A stretch of 32,998 nucleotides of DNA from Oscillospiraceae bacterium (GCA_017632775.1 JAGBQR010000021.1:1-32998), one strand, 5' to 3'. Shown: positions 23,666 to 32,263, numbered from the stretch's first letter. The notes: generated by a model from the letters alone, not told the origin. Numbers and translations are program-made.

Positions 23666-25269
23666 TCCTGATCCGGAACATCCGTCTGGAAACGCACGAA
23701 GGCGAAGATCTGCTCCAGCTTCGCGCCGCGGAAAAACTGAAGCTGCGGCGGGAGGATCTGACTTCCTTCCGGATCGTGCGGAAATCGCTCGACGCACGGA
23801 AAAAAGCCGATATCCACTGGGTCTGCTCCGTCGCCGTTTCCGTTAAAAACGGAGAGGACCGCCTTCTGAAAAAAAACTCCGGGGACATCCTGCCCTATAC
23901 GGCTCCCCGATACGATATCCCTTCGCTGTGCAAAGATGTTCCGCGGCCGGTCGTTGTCGGCTTCGGACCCGCCGGAATGTTTGCCGCTCTTGTTCTCGCA
24001 AAGGCGGGGGCGCGGCCGCTGGTTCTGGAGCGCGGTCTCTCCGCGCCGGAACGAAAGGACGCGATCGACCTCTACCGTGCCGGCGGAGCGCTGGATGAAC
24101 GGGCGAACGTGCAGTTCGGGGAGGGAGGCGCCGGTACTTTTTCCGACGGGAAACTGAACACGGGGATCCGTGACAGCCGCCTCCACTGGGTGCTGGAGCA
24201 GTTCTTCGTTCACGGGGCGCCGGAACATGTCACCTGGGACGCCAAACCGCACATCGGAACCGATGTGCTGATCGGCATCGTTCAGAACTTTCGCCGCGAG
24301 ATCCTCTCACTGGGAGGAGAGATCCGTTTCGGCCATCAGATGACCGGCTTCCGTTCCAAAGCGGGCAAACTCGCAGCCGTCACCGTCCGGTCCGGGGAAG
24401 GGGAATATGACATCCCCTGCGAGGCGCTGGTCCTCGCTATCGGTCATTCCGCGCGGGACACGTTCGAAATGCTGCATGAAGCAGGTGTACCCATGGAACG
24501 CAAGCCTTTTTCCATGGGTGTCCGGATCGAACACCGCCAGCGCGACATCGACACTGCGCAGTACGGTTCCCCGCGCGGGGATCTCCCTCCGGCCGACTAT
24601 TCCCTGAATGTCCATCTTCCGGACGGGAGCAGTGCCTACACCTTCTGCATGTGTCCCGGCGGCGAGGTATTTGCCGCCGCATCGGAACAGGGCGGCGTTG
24701 TCACGAACGGGATGAGCCGCTCGGCCCGGGACGGGGAGAATGCCAATGCGGCCCTGCTTGTCACGCTTCACACAGAGGATTTTCCGGGTGAAGGCGTCCT
24801 TGCGGGGATGTACTGGCAGAGACAGATCGAGCAGGCCGCCTTCCGCTTCGGAGGCGGGAACGCCCTGGCTCCCGCGCAGCTTGCGGGAGACTTCCTCTGC
24901 GGCCGGAGAAGCAGCGGACCGGCCGGCATTCAGCCGACATACCGCCCCGGCGTCATCTGGGGCAGCATCCGCGATGTTCTCCCGGAACGGATCACTTCGG
25001 TCCTTCAGCAGGCCATCCCCGCGCTGGGGAAAAAACTGAAGGGCTTCGATTCCCCGGAAGCTGTACTGACCGCTCCGGAGACGCGTTCTTCCTCGCCGGT
25101 CCGCATCCTGCGGGGCGAGGATCTCTCCTCGTCTGTCTTCGGCCTCTATCCCTGCGGGGAGGGCGCCGGTTATGCGGGAGGCATCAGCTCCGCCGCCGTG
25201 GACGGGATGCGCTGTGCCGAAGCCGTGCTCCGCAGATATACGGACGGATCGCGGGCGGAGACCCGTTGA
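23662..25269 (+). CDS. FAD-dependent protein, COG2509-like dehydrogenase
   Basis: A 535-residue protein. An N-terminal module of about 95 residues (IRNIRLETHEGEDLLQL, then a stretch rich in R and K) precedes an FAD domain with VVGFGPAGMFAALVLAKAG, the hallmark NVQFGEGGAGTFSDGKLNT and the C-terminal GEGAGYAGGISSAAVDGM. This is the COG2509 family of uncharacterised FAD-dependent dehydrogenases, common next to HI0933-type genes. The reaction is unknown. I start at ATG 23662, which overlaps the upstream stop and so indicates translational coupling; the frame is open further up but that part is coding in the other gene. The stop codon overlaps the -35 box of the next promoter. Confidence 0.9.
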   Translation: MILIRNIRLETHEGEDLLQLRAAEKLKLRREDLTSFRIVRKSLDARKKADIHWVCSVAVSVKNGEDRLLKKNSGDILPYTAPRYDIPSLCKDVPRPVVVGFGPAGMFAALVLAKAGARPLVLERGLSAPERKDAIDLYRAGGALDERANVQFGEGGAGTFSDGKLNTGIRDSRLHWVLEQFFVHGAPEHVTWDAKPHIGTDVLIGIVQNFRREILSLGGEIRFGHQMTGFRSKAGKLAAVTVRSGEGEYDIPCEALVLAIGHSARDTFEMLHEAGVPMERKPFSMGVRIEHRQRDIDTAQYGSPRGDLPPADYSLNVHLPDGSSAYTFCMCPGGEVFAAASEQGGVVTNGMSRSARDGENANAALLVTLHTEDFPGEGVLAGMYWQRQIEQAAFRFGGGNALAPAQLAGDFLCGRRSSGPAGIQPTYRPGVIWGSIRDVLPERITSVLQQAIPALGKKLKGFDSPEAVLTAPETRSSSPVRILRGEDLSSSVFGLYPCGEGAGYAGGISSAAVDGMRCAEAVLRRYTDGSRAETR

Positions 25270-25294
25270 CGCGCTTATTCCGCAGGGTTATAAT
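25266..25294 (+). promoter_or_regulatory. Sigma-A-type promoter for ktrB-ktrA
   Basis: -35 TTGACG (25266-25271), 17-base spacer, perfect -10 TATAAT (25289-25294). The TGA inside the -35 box (25267-25269) is the stop codon of the COG2509-like gene. The transcript leader before the ATG at 25334 is only about 33 bases, too short for a c-di-AMP riboswitch. Confidence 0.82.
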
Positions 25295-25333
25295 CGATTC
25301 CACAGTTTTTTGTTTAAAGACAGGGTGTGCAGA

Positions 25334-26647
25334 ATGAAACGTAAGCTGTCCAGCATCCAGATCATCGCGCTCGGATTCTTCATCATGATCCTGCTCGGCA
25401 CCGGTCTTCTTCTGCTGCCGGTCTCGACAACGAAGCCGATCACGCCCGGAGAGGCTTTCTTCACCGCGACCAGTTCCTCCTGTGTAACAGGCCTCGTGGT
25501 GACGGACACCGCCGAAACCTTCACCTTCTTCGGCCAGTTCGTTCTCCTGATCCTGATCCAGACAGGGGGCCTCGGTTTCATGACCATGGCCATGCTGTTT
25601 CTCCATCTTTTCCGGAGGAAGATGCGCCTGCGCGAAAAGGAGATCCTCACTGAGAGCCTGAATTCCACGCGGATCAAGGATGTCCCTGCGCTGATCCGGT
25701 TTATCCTGAAAGGGACCTTCCTGATCGAGGGCTGCGGCGCGATCCTTCTTTCGATCCGCTTCATCCCTCTCCTTGGCGTCCCGAAGGGCATCTGGTACTC
25801 TGTTTTTCACGCTGTCTCCGCGTTCTGCAACGCCGGATTCGACCTGATGGGCACAGTCAGCGGTCCGTACTCCTCTCTCACGCTCTTTGCAGATGATTGG
25901 CTTTTCAACCTGACCGTGATCGGGCTTATCCAGCTTGGCGGCCTTGGTTTTCTGGTCTGGTCCGATGTCCTTGAAAACGGGGTCCGGCCGAAACACTGGA
26001 ACCTTCACACAAAGCTCGTGCTGTTTGTGAACGGCCTGCTCGTCCTTGGCGGTACGCTGCTGTTCTTCCTTCTTGAGCGGAGCGGGTCCTTCTCCGAACG
26101 CCTTCTCCATGCCCTCTTCGGCAGCATCACCCCGAGAACGGCCGGATTCAACACCGTTGACACCGCGGGACTTTCCGGCGGAGGCAAACTCCTTACGATC
26201 GGACTGATGTTCATCGGCGGAAGCCCCGGATCCACAGCCGGCGGCATCAAGACGACGACTGCGGCCATAATGATCCTCTTCGCCTTTTCCCAGGCAAAAA
26301 GGGCCCGTTCCGTCGCCGTTTTCGGACGAAGCATCCGCAAGGATGCGCTGGAAAAGGCTACGGCCGTCTTCTTTTACAACCTGACCCTCGCCGTGGCCGG
26401 AGCCGTGATCATTCTTCTGATCCAGCCGCTTTCCCTGGAAGACGTGCTGTTTGAAACCTTCTCTGCGATCGATACCGTGGGGATGACGACCGGGATAACC
26501 CGGGATCTTCTCCCCGTCTCCCGTCTCCTGATCGCTCTGCTCATGTATCTGGGCAGAGTGGGAAGCACTTCTTTTGCCATCGCCCTTGTTGAAAGGGGAA
26601 CACGGCCTGTCCTGGATTTCCCGCCCGAGGAGATCATGGTGGGCTGA
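25334..26647 (+). CDS. ktrB: KtrB-type potassium uptake channel subunit (TrkH family)
   Basis: A 437-residue membrane protein built of four M1-P-M2 repeats. The selectivity-filter loops are visible: SSSCVTGL (47-54), SAFCNAGFD (162-170), ITPRTAGFNT (265-274) and DTVGMTTG (380-387). The gate-loop glycine stretch GGSPGSTAGGIKT (295-307) lies in the third repeat. Length is that of KtrB, shorter than TrkH. It moves K+ inward, typically driven with Na+, under control of the cytoplasmic KtrA ring encoded 15 bases downstream. I start at ATG 25334; the frame extends upstream into the previous gene but that part is not membrane-like. Confidence 0.93.
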   Translation: MKRKLSSIQIIALGFFIMILLGTGLLLLPVSTTKPITPGEAFFTATSSSCVTGLVVTDTAETFTFFGQFVLLILIQTGGLGFMTMAMLFLHLFRRKMRLREKEILTESLNSTRIKDVPALIRFILKGTFLIEGCGAILLSIRFIPLLGVPKGIWYSVFHAVSAFCNAGFDLMGTVSGPYSSLTLFADDWLFNLTVIGLIQLGGLGFLVWSDVLENGVRPKHWNLHTKLVLFVNGLLVLGGTLLFFLLERSGSFSERLLHALFGSITPRTAGFNTVDTAGLSGGGKLLTIGLMFIGGSPGSTAGGIKTTTAAIMILFAFSQAKRARSVAVFGRSIRKDALEKATAVFFYNLTLAVAGAVIILLIQPLSLEDVLFETFSAIDTVGMTTGITRDLLPVSRLLIALLMYLGRVGSTSFAIALVERGTRPVLDFPPEEIMVG

Positions 26648-26662
26648 AAAACGGAGGAACGT

Positions 26663-27307
26663 ATGAAATCATTTCTGATAATCGGAATGGGCAGTCTGGG
26701 CCATCATCTCTGCCGGGCTTTCTCCGGCATGAAATGCGAACTGATGATCGTTGACCTCAACGCGGACGCGATGGAGGACATCCTCCCCTATGTCGTCAGC
26801 GCGCGGGTCGGGGACTGCACAAAGGAAGAAGTCCTGAAGAATCTCGATGTGCCCTCTTTTGACGCCTGCTTTGTTTGCGTCGGGAGCAATTTCGAAGTCA
26901 GCCTCCAGATCACGAACCTTCTCAAAGAGCTCAGAGCGAAGAAGGTTTTCAGCAAGGCGGACCGGGACGTTCAGGAAAAATTCCTGCTCCACAACGGTGC
27001 GGACGTGGTCATCTTCCCGGAGAAGACGATCGCTCTGAACATCGCCATCCAGGAGATCTCCGACAGTATTTTCGACTGTCTCACCCTCACGGGGGACTAT
27101 GTCATCTGCGAGATCCTGCCCATGAAGGAATGGGTGGGGAAGACGGTCGCCGAACTGAAGATGAGGGAGAATTACAGGCTTTCCCTGCTTGCCGTGAAAA
27201 AGGGCGTGAACGTGGAACCGATGCCGGATATCGGTTACCGCTTCTCCGAGGACGAACACGTGATCGTCCTCGGGCATATCCGGGACATCGAAAAATGCGC
27301 TTTCTGA
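26663..27307 (+). CDS. ktrA: KtrA-type regulatory subunit of potassium uptake
   Basis: A 214-residue cytoplasmic protein with an RCK_N domain (GMGSLG, residues 8-13, then the acidic MIVDLNAD at the end of the second strand, which binds the adenosine ribose) and an RCK_C domain (about 135-214, ending EDEHVIVLGHIRDIEK). KtrA octamers bind ATP or ADP, and in some species c-di-AMP at RCK_C, and open or close KtrB. GGAGGA precedes the ATG. It is the second gene of the operon and is followed by a terminator at 27328. Confidence 0.94.
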   Translation: MKSFLIIGMGSLGHHLCRAFSGMKCELMIVDLNADAMEDILPYVVSARVGDCTKEEVLKNLDVPSFDACFVCVGSNFEVSLQITNLLKELRAKKVFSKADRDVQEKFLLHNGADVVIFPEKTIALNIAIQEISDSIFDCLTLTGDYVICEILPMKEWVGKTVAELKMRENYRLSLLAVKKGVNVEPMPDIGYRFSEDEHVIVLGHIRDIEKCAF

Positions 27308-27327
27308 CTTTTCCGGGCAGATGATAC

Positions 27328-27369
27328 AAAGAGCTGCGGCGGCCCATGCGGGCTGCTGCAGCTCTTTTT
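27328..27369. terminator. Intrinsic terminator between ktrA and the DUF2461 gene
   Basis: A long stem (27328-27345 with 27350-27367, loop ATGC, two G-U pairs on the plus strand) ends in CTCTTTTTC. It lies between convergent genes and probably ends both transcripts. Confidence 0.85.
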
Positions 27370-27388
27370 CCTTTCTCTTCTGTCCGGA

Positions 27389-28048
27389 TCAGATCTTGGT
27401 CGTCAGGCTGTTCAGATACCGGAACAGCGGCATCAGTTCCGAATAGCCTTCCGTGAGTATCCCGGGCAGCGCTTTCGAAAACAGGTCTCCTCCGAAGTCC
27501 TTCCGGCACGAAACGGAGATATGCCGGAAATTGTACCAGCGGGCAAGGCTTCCGGAATAGTTCCCTTTTTCCCGCTTGTATGTCTCCCCGTCGGCTTTGA
27601 AGGTCCTGCTCTTCTCGATCCTGCGGATGATCCGTTCAAAAGCCGCCGGATTCGCATCGACGGTCTTCCGGTACAGTTCCATCTGTTCGGCGCCTCCCCA
27701 GAAGCCCAGACCGTACGCATAAAAGGCGGCGTTGATCTCAAACCAGAAAACCGGTCCGCCTGTATCGTCGGAAGGTTCCTCCCAGATGGTGAACCACAGG
27801 TTCTCCTTGTACGGGCCCCGTCCGTACAGGCGTCTCGCATCCCGGTAGATCCTGGCCGCATGGACCCGGAAGGGGTCGTCCGGGAATTTTTCACACAGCA
27901 GCGCATGCGTTTCCGCCGCCAGTGCCTTGAACGGCTCGTTCAGGACCTTTTCGAAGGTCTGCTTATGCTCCAGGAACCACGGTCTTTCATTGTTGAAGGA
28001 CAGTTCCCAGAGAAATTCCGAGGTCTCTTTGCAAAATCCGCTGAACAT
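27389..28048 (-). CDS. DUF2461 (TIGR02453) family protein
   Basis: A 219-residue soluble protein. The opening FLWELSFNNERPWFLEHKQ, the central RIYRDARRLYGRGPYKENL and FWFEINAAFYAYGLGFW, and the Lys/Arg-rich later part match DUF2461, a widespread family of unknown activity. The repeated aromatic and basic residues hint at nucleic-acid or phosphate binding, but that is speculation. It has its own promoter (28074-28102) divergent from trkA and sits alone between the two potassium uptake operons. Confidence 0.88.
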   Translation of the reverse strand: MFSGFCKETSEFLWELSFNNERPWFLEHKQTFEKVLNEPFKALAAETHALLCEKFPDDPFRVHAARIYRDARRLYGRGPYKENLWFTIWEEPSDDTGGPVFWFEINAAFYAYGLGFWGGAEQMELYRKTVDANPAAFERIIRRIEKSRTFKADGETYKREKGNYSGSLARWYNFRHISVSCRKDFGGDLFSKALPGILTEGYSELMPLFRYLNSLTTKI

Positions 28049-28073
28049 GTCTCACCCTCACTTTGTGCCGTGT

Positions 28074-28102
28074 ATTCTAACATATCCGCCGGCCGGTTTC
28101 AA
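28074..28102 (-). promoter_or_regulatory. Sigma-A-type promoter for the DUF2461 gene
   Basis: Minus strand: -35 TTGAAA (28097-28102), 17-base spacer, -10 TAGAAT (28074-28079), 25 bases before the ATG at 28048. Confidence 0.75.
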
Positions 28103-28114
28103 TCCGGATCTGCC

Positions 28115-28143
28115 TGTACATCACGGTTTTCTTATGGTATAAT
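28115..28143 (+). promoter_or_regulatory. Sigma-A-type promoter for trkA-trkH
   Basis: -35 TGTACA (28115-28120), 17-base spacer, perfect -10 TATAAT (28138-28143), 42 bases before the ATG at 28186. The -35 boxes of the two divergent promoters are 12 bases apart, so one bound regulator could affect both. Confidence 0.72.
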
Positions 28144-28185
28144 AGTTAATCATTTTTTCAGTCGTTATCTTACGGGAGGCGAAAC

Positions 28186-29553
28186 ATGAAGATCATCATT
28201 GCCGGGGCAGGCAGGATCGGGTCGACACTGACCAGGATCCTCTCTGAAGAAGGACATGATATCACCGTCATCGAACAGAAACCCGAAACGATCTACCATA
28301 TCTCCAACACCTGCGATGTCATCTGTGTGGAAGGCAGTGCGGTCAACTCCGATACCCTGATCGAAGCCGGCGCCGCCACCGCGGATCTGCTCATCGCTGC
28401 CACCGAAAAAGACGAGGTCAACATGGTCTGCGGCATTTCCGCGAGGAAACTGGGGACCGGGGACGTCATCGCGCGCATCCGCGATCCGCAGTTTCTCAGG
28501 CAGAGTGATTTTCTCCGGGAAGCTTTCGGCCTCTCCGTGATCATCAACCCGGAGTTCGAATGCGCGAAGGAGATCTCCAGGATCCTGCGTTTCCCGAGCG
28601 CCGCCCGCGTCGAAACCTTTTCCAAAAGCAACGCGGAGCTTGTCGACCACCGTGTCCGTGAAGGCGGGAAGCTGGACGGGATCCAGCTGAAGGATCTGGA
28701 AAAGATCTCCAAGGCCAAGGTCCTGATCGGCGTGGTCGACCGGGACGGAAACGTGTTCATCCCCCGCGGCGATTTCACTCTGAAGGGCGGAGATGTCCTG
28801 AGCATCACAGGTTCCTCCAGAGAGATGCGGAAATTCTTCGTTTCGGCAGGGGAATACAAAAAGCCGATCAAGGACGCCATCATCATGGGCGGCGGACGGA
28901 TCTCCGTCTACCTCTCCACGCTTCTTCTGGAGGCCGGGATCGACGTCTCCGTGATCGAGATGGACAGGGATCGCTGCGAAGTCCTCTGCGATCTGCTCCC
29001 GGGAGCCCATATCATCTGCGGGGACGGGACCAGCAACGATGTCCTTCTTGAGGAGAACATCGGAACGGTCGGCGGCTTTGTCGCCCTCACCGGAGACGAC
29101 GGCGACAATATCATCACCTCCCTCTATGCAAAGAGCTGCGGTGTGGAGAAGATCGTGACGAAGGTGAACCGCGATCATTACTCCCAGATCATCGATGATT
29201 CCATGCTGGAAAGCATCGTCACGCCGAAGGAGGTCATTTCCCAGCAGATCGCCCGGTACGTCCGCGCCATGGACAATTCCAAGGACAGCAGCATGGAGAC
29301 GCTGTACCGGCTTGCCGGAGGAAAGGTCGAGGCGCTGGAATTCCGTGTGAACGAAGACTCCAAATGCATCGGGATCCCTCTGAAGGATCTTCCTCTCCGG
29401 GAAGATGTGATCATCGGCGCCATCATCCGTGAATCCAGGACGATCATTCCCAACGGCTCCTCTGTGATCCAGCCGGGAGATCACGTGATCATCATCACAG
29501 ACGCAGGCAAAGTGAAGGTTCTTGACGCTGCCCTGAAGGAAGTTGCCGGATGA
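28186..29553 (+). CDS. trkA: TrkA, regulatory subunit of Trk potassium uptake
   Basis: A 455-residue cytoplasmic protein with the duplicated layout RCK_N-RCK_C-RCK_N-RCK_C. The first Rossmann motif is GAGRIG (7-12) with the acidic VIEQK end; the second, MGGGRIS at about residue 230, has serine in place of the last glycine, so the two sites may bind nucleotides unequally. TrkA tetramers bind NAD(H) or ATP and gate TrkH. GGGAGG lies before the ATG. The stop overlaps the trkH start (ATGA at 29550-29553). Confidence 0.96.
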   Translation: MKIIIAGAGRIGSTLTRILSEEGHDITVIEQKPETIYHISNTCDVICVEGSAVNSDTLIEAGAATADLLIAATEKDEVNMVCGISARKLGTGDVIARIRDPQFLRQSDFLREAFGLSVIINPEFECAKEISRILRFPSAARVETFSKSNAELVDHRVREGGKLDGIQLKDLEKISKAKVLIGVVDRDGNVFIPRGDFTLKGGDVLSITGSSREMRKFFVSAGEYKKPIKDAIIMGGGRISVYLSTLLLEAGIDVSVIEMDRDRCEVLCDLLPGAHIICGDGTSNDVLLEENIGTVGGFVALTGDDGDNIITSLYAKSCGVEKIVTKVNRDHYSQIIDDSMLESIVTPKEVISQQIARYVRAMDNSKDSSMETLYRLAGGKVEALEFRVNEDSKCIGIPLKDLPLREDVIIGAIIRESRTIIPNGSSVIQPGDHVIIITDAGKVKVLDAALKEVAG

Positions 29554-30989
29554 ACTACAGGATGATCATTCATGTTCTCGGCTATGTCCTGCTGATCATT
29601 GCCGTATTGATGCTCCTTCCGCTGATCGCAGGCCTCTTTTTCCGCGAGAACATTTTCAATTTTCTTATAACATCGCTCCTGACCGCGGTCCTCGGCGTGA
29701 TCATGCTGCTGATCCGGCCGAAAAAGCAGGACCTGTATGCCCGGGACGGATTTGCCATCGTCGGAGTGGGCTGGATCCTCATGTCGCTTCTCGGCGCGCT
29801 GCCCTTTGTCCTCTGCGGAGATATCCCGAATTATATCGACGCCGTGTTTGAAACGGTCTCCGGCTTCACCACGACCGGCGCCTCCATCCTGAACGACATC
29901 GAAGGTCTTTCCCGCAGCGGTCTTTTCTGGCGGTCCTTCACCCACTGGATCGGCGGCATGGGGATGCTGGTGTTCATCATGGCCGTGATGCCCATGAGCG
30001 GCAACCACTCCATGCACATCATGCGCGCGGAGGTCCCCGGCCCCACTGTCGGAAAGCTCGTTCCCAAAGCCCGCAAGACGGCCATAATCCTTTACCTCAT
30101 CTATCTGGGCCTCACGATTCTGGAAACGATCCTGCTCCTTCTGGGCGGCATGAGTTTCTACGATGCTCTCCTGCATTCGTTCGCGACCGCGGGCACCGGC
30201 GGCTTTTCCACGAGGGCGTCTTCCATCGGCGCTTTCAACAGCGTGTATATCGATGTCGTGGTCTCGACCTTCATGCTGCTCTTCGGTGTGAACTTCAACA
30301 TCTACTTCCTTATCCTGATCGGGAAGTTCCGCACCGCATTCGGCAGTGAAGAGCTGCGCACCTATCTTCTCATCGTGGGTTCGGCGGTCCTTGCCCTTAC
30401 CCTGTCCATCTCCCGCATCTACGGCGGCTTTTTCAGTGCGCTGCGGTATTCCTACTTCAATGTGGCCACGGTGATCAGTACCACGGGTTTCGGAAACGCC
30501 GACTTTACGAAGTGGCCGGTCTTTTCCCAGTGGCTCCTCGTTCTCCTGATGTTCATCGGAAGCTGCGCCGGCAGCACCGGCGGCGGGCTGAAGGTGTCCC
30601 GCCTGATCATCATCTTCAAGGCCGCGTTTGCCGATGTGGCCCAGATGATCTTTCCCCGCAGCGTTTCGGTGATCCGGCTCGACAGGACCCGGGTGGATGT
30701 CGGCACCATACGGGCAAGCTATACGTTTTTCGCCCTGTATATAACTTTCCTGATGCTCGCGACCCTGTGCGTTTCCGTGGACGGGTTCGACGTGACCACC
30801 AATTTCACCGCCGCGGTCTCCTGTCTGTCGAACATCGGACCGGGACTTTCCCTTGTCGGCCCCTCGGGGAATTTCGCCATCTTTTCGTATTTTTCCAAAA
30901 TCGTCCTCTCCATCGCCATGCTTCTCGGCAGACTGGAGATCTATCCGCTCCTCGTGCTGGTCATGCCGACGATGTGGAGAAGAAAATAA
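29550..30989 (+). CDS. trkH: TrkH, membrane subunit of Trk potassium uptake
   Basis: A 479-residue membrane protein with the four-repeat channel fold and the extra N-terminal helices that separate TrkH from KtrB. Filter or pore segments include TVSGFTTTGAS, GTGGFSTR, STTGFGNAD and SNIGPGLS; the gate loop is GSCAGSTGGGLKVSR. The last repeat has N-I-G-P-G in place of the more usual V/T-G-x-G. It conducts K+ in and is coupled to TrkA by overlapping start and stop codons. The gene ends one base before the terminator stem at 30991. Confidence 0.96.
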   Translation: MNYRMIIHVLGYVLLIIAVLMLLPLIAGLFFRENIFNFLITSLLTAVLGVIMLLIRPKKQDLYARDGFAIVGVGWILMSLLGALPFVLCGDIPNYIDAVFETVSGFTTTGASILNDIEGLSRSGLFWRSFTHWIGGMGMLVFIMAVMPMSGNHSMHIMRAEVPGPTVGKLVPKARKTAIILYLIYLGLTILETILLLLGGMSFYDALLHSFATAGTGGFSTRASSIGAFNSVYIDVVVSTFMLLFGVNFNIYFLILIGKFRTAFGSEELRTYLLIVGSAVLALTLSISRIYGGFFSALRYSYFNVATVISTTGFGNADFTKWPVFSQWLLVLLMFIGSCAGSTGGGLKVSRLIIIFKAAFADVAQMIFPRSVSVIRLDRTRVDVGTIRASYTFFALYITFLMLATLCVSVDGFDVTTNFTAAVSCLSNIGPGLSLVGPSGNFAIFSYFSKIVLSIAMLLGRLEIYPLLVLVMPTMWRRK

Positions 30990-30990
30990 G

Positions 30991-31032
30991 AACAACAAAG
31001 CGGGACCGGACCGGCTCCGCTTTGTTGTTTTT
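30991..31032 (+). terminator. Intrinsic terminator of trkA-trkH
   Basis: A 13-base-pair stem (30991-31003 with 31017-31029) right after the trkH stop, followed by T-rich sequence up to 31032. Confidence 0.88.
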
Positions 31033-31063
31033 CATGAAAATCATTTTTACCCGAAGCCCGCAG

Positions 31064-31092
31064 TTGCAATGAAAAAAAGACAAAGCTATAAT
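31064..31092 (+). promoter_or_regulatory. Sigma-A-type promoter for the GMP synthetase gene
   Basis: -35 TTGCAA (31064-31069), 17-base spacer, perfect -10 TATAAT (31087-31092), 32 bases before the ATG at 31125. There is no room for a purine riboswitch in the leader. Confidence 0.78.
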
Positions 31093-31124
31093 GTTTCGCA
31101 TAAGAAAAAAGGGAGGAAATAACC

Positions 31125-32105
31125 ATGGCAGATAACGTCAGGCCCGCAAGCATGGCCCGCATCAACACTCCTGAACTCGCGGAAGCGTTCATTGAAGAAC
31201 AGATCGCTTCCCTTCAGGCACAGATCGGAAAAGACAAAGTCCTTCTGGCTCTTTCCGGAGGGGTCGACTCTTCCGTCGTTGCCGCGCTCCTGATCAAGGC
31301 GGTCGGCAATCAGCTCACCTGCGTTCACGTGAACCACGGCCTTCTCCGGAAGGGCGAACCCGAGCAGGTGATCGAAGTCTTCCGCAACCAGATGAGCGCG
31401 AATCTCATCTACGTTGACGCGGTGGACCGCTTCCTGGATAAGCTGGCCGGCGTTTCCGACCCCGAGCAGAAGCGCAAGATCATCGGCAAGGAATTCATCG
31501 ATGTTTTTGCGGAAGAGGCTTCCAAGCTGGAGGGCATCCGTTTCCTCGGACAGGGCACGATCTATCCCGACATTCTTGAATCCGACGGGGTCAAGGCGCA
31601 TCACAATGTCGGCGGCCTGCCTGAAAACCTGCAGTTCGAGCTGGTCGAGCCGGTCAAGTTCCTCTACAAGGACGAAGTCCGCGTCGTCGGAAAGGCACTC
31701 GGTCTTCCCGACAGCATGGTGTACCGTCAGCCCTTCCCCGGCCCCGGTCTCGGTGTGCGCTGCGTAGGCGCTATCACCCGCGATCGGCTGGAGGCCGTCC
31801 GCGAATCCGACGCCATCCTCCGCGAGGAATTCGCGAAAAACGGACTGGAAGGCAAAGTCTGGCAGTATTTCACGATCGTTCCCGACTTCAAATCCACCGG
31901 CATCAAGGACAACAAGCGCACCTTCGAGTGGCCCGTCGTGATCCGTGCCGTCAACAGCGTGGACGCAACCAGCGCCAGCATCGAGCAGATCCCGTACGCG
32001 CTGCTCGGCCACATCACTGACCGGATCCTCAGCGAAGTCAGGGGTGTGAACCGCGTCCTCTATGATCTCTCGCCCAAACCGGTGGCCACCATCGAGTGGG
32101 AGTGA
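31125..32105 (+). CDS. guaA: GMP synthetase, ATP-pyrophosphatase and dimerisation domains only
   Basis: A 326-residue protein equal to the C-terminal two thirds of ordinary bacterial GuaA. The PP-loop LSGGVDSS (43-50), the xanthylate-site GTIYPDILESDG, the block KAHHNVGGLPE, the PFPGPGLGVRC linker and the closing VLYDLSPKPVATIEWE are all intact. It adenylates XMP and aminates it to GMP. The N-terminal class-I glutaminase (about 190 residues) is missing, and this is not a truncation: the gene has its own promoter and a GGGAGG site just upstream, and trkH's terminator lies before that. Archaea split the enzyme in the same way into GuaAa and GuaAb. A separate glutaminase elsewhere in the genome, or free ammonia, would have to supply nitrogen. 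Confidence 0.95.
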   Translation: MADNVRPASMARINTPELAEAFIEEQIASLQAQIGKDKVLLALSGGVDSSVVAALLIKAVGNQLTCVHVNHGLLRKGEPEQVIEVFRNQMSANLIYVDAVDRFLDKLAGVSDPEQKRKIIGKEFIDVFAEEASKLEGIRFLGQGTIYPDILESDGVKAHHNVGGLPENLQFELVEPVKFLYKDEVRVVGKALGLPDSMVYRQPFPGPGLGVRCVGAITRDRLEAVRESDAILREEFAKNGLEGKVWQYFTIVPDFKSTGIKDNKRTFEWPVVIRAVNSVDATSASIEQIPYALLGHITDRILSEVRGVNRVLYDLSPKPVATIEWE

Positions 32106-32190
32106 TCCCGGTTCGTTCGGCAGCACTCACACGGAGCCTGAAAATGACGGGCTGAATGAGCGTCTGAGAAGCAGAACAGAATAAAACAGG

Positions 32191-32234
32191 AAGCCCTGTG
32201 CTGTGACGAAACGTCACTGCACAGGGCTTTTTTC
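32191..32234 (+). terminator. Intrinsic terminator of the GMP synthetase gene
   Basis: An 18-base-pair stem with one mismatch (32191-32208 with 32212-32229, AAA loop) followed by a run of T to 32233. It lies 85 bases after the stop. Confidence 0.9.
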
Positions 32235-32263
32235 CATCCTTATGTCTTGAGTGAAAACCAGTA

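Noticed and set aside
28165-29484. A 439-codon minus-strand frame opposite trkA
   Set aside because: It is the reverse complement of conserved RCK domains; composition (D, H, G-rich) is that of antisense frames.
31030-31124. A lost or frameshifted glutaminase domain upstream of the GMP synthetase
   Set aside because: The 95 bases hold a terminator tail, a promoter and a ribosome site, with no glutaminase fragments.
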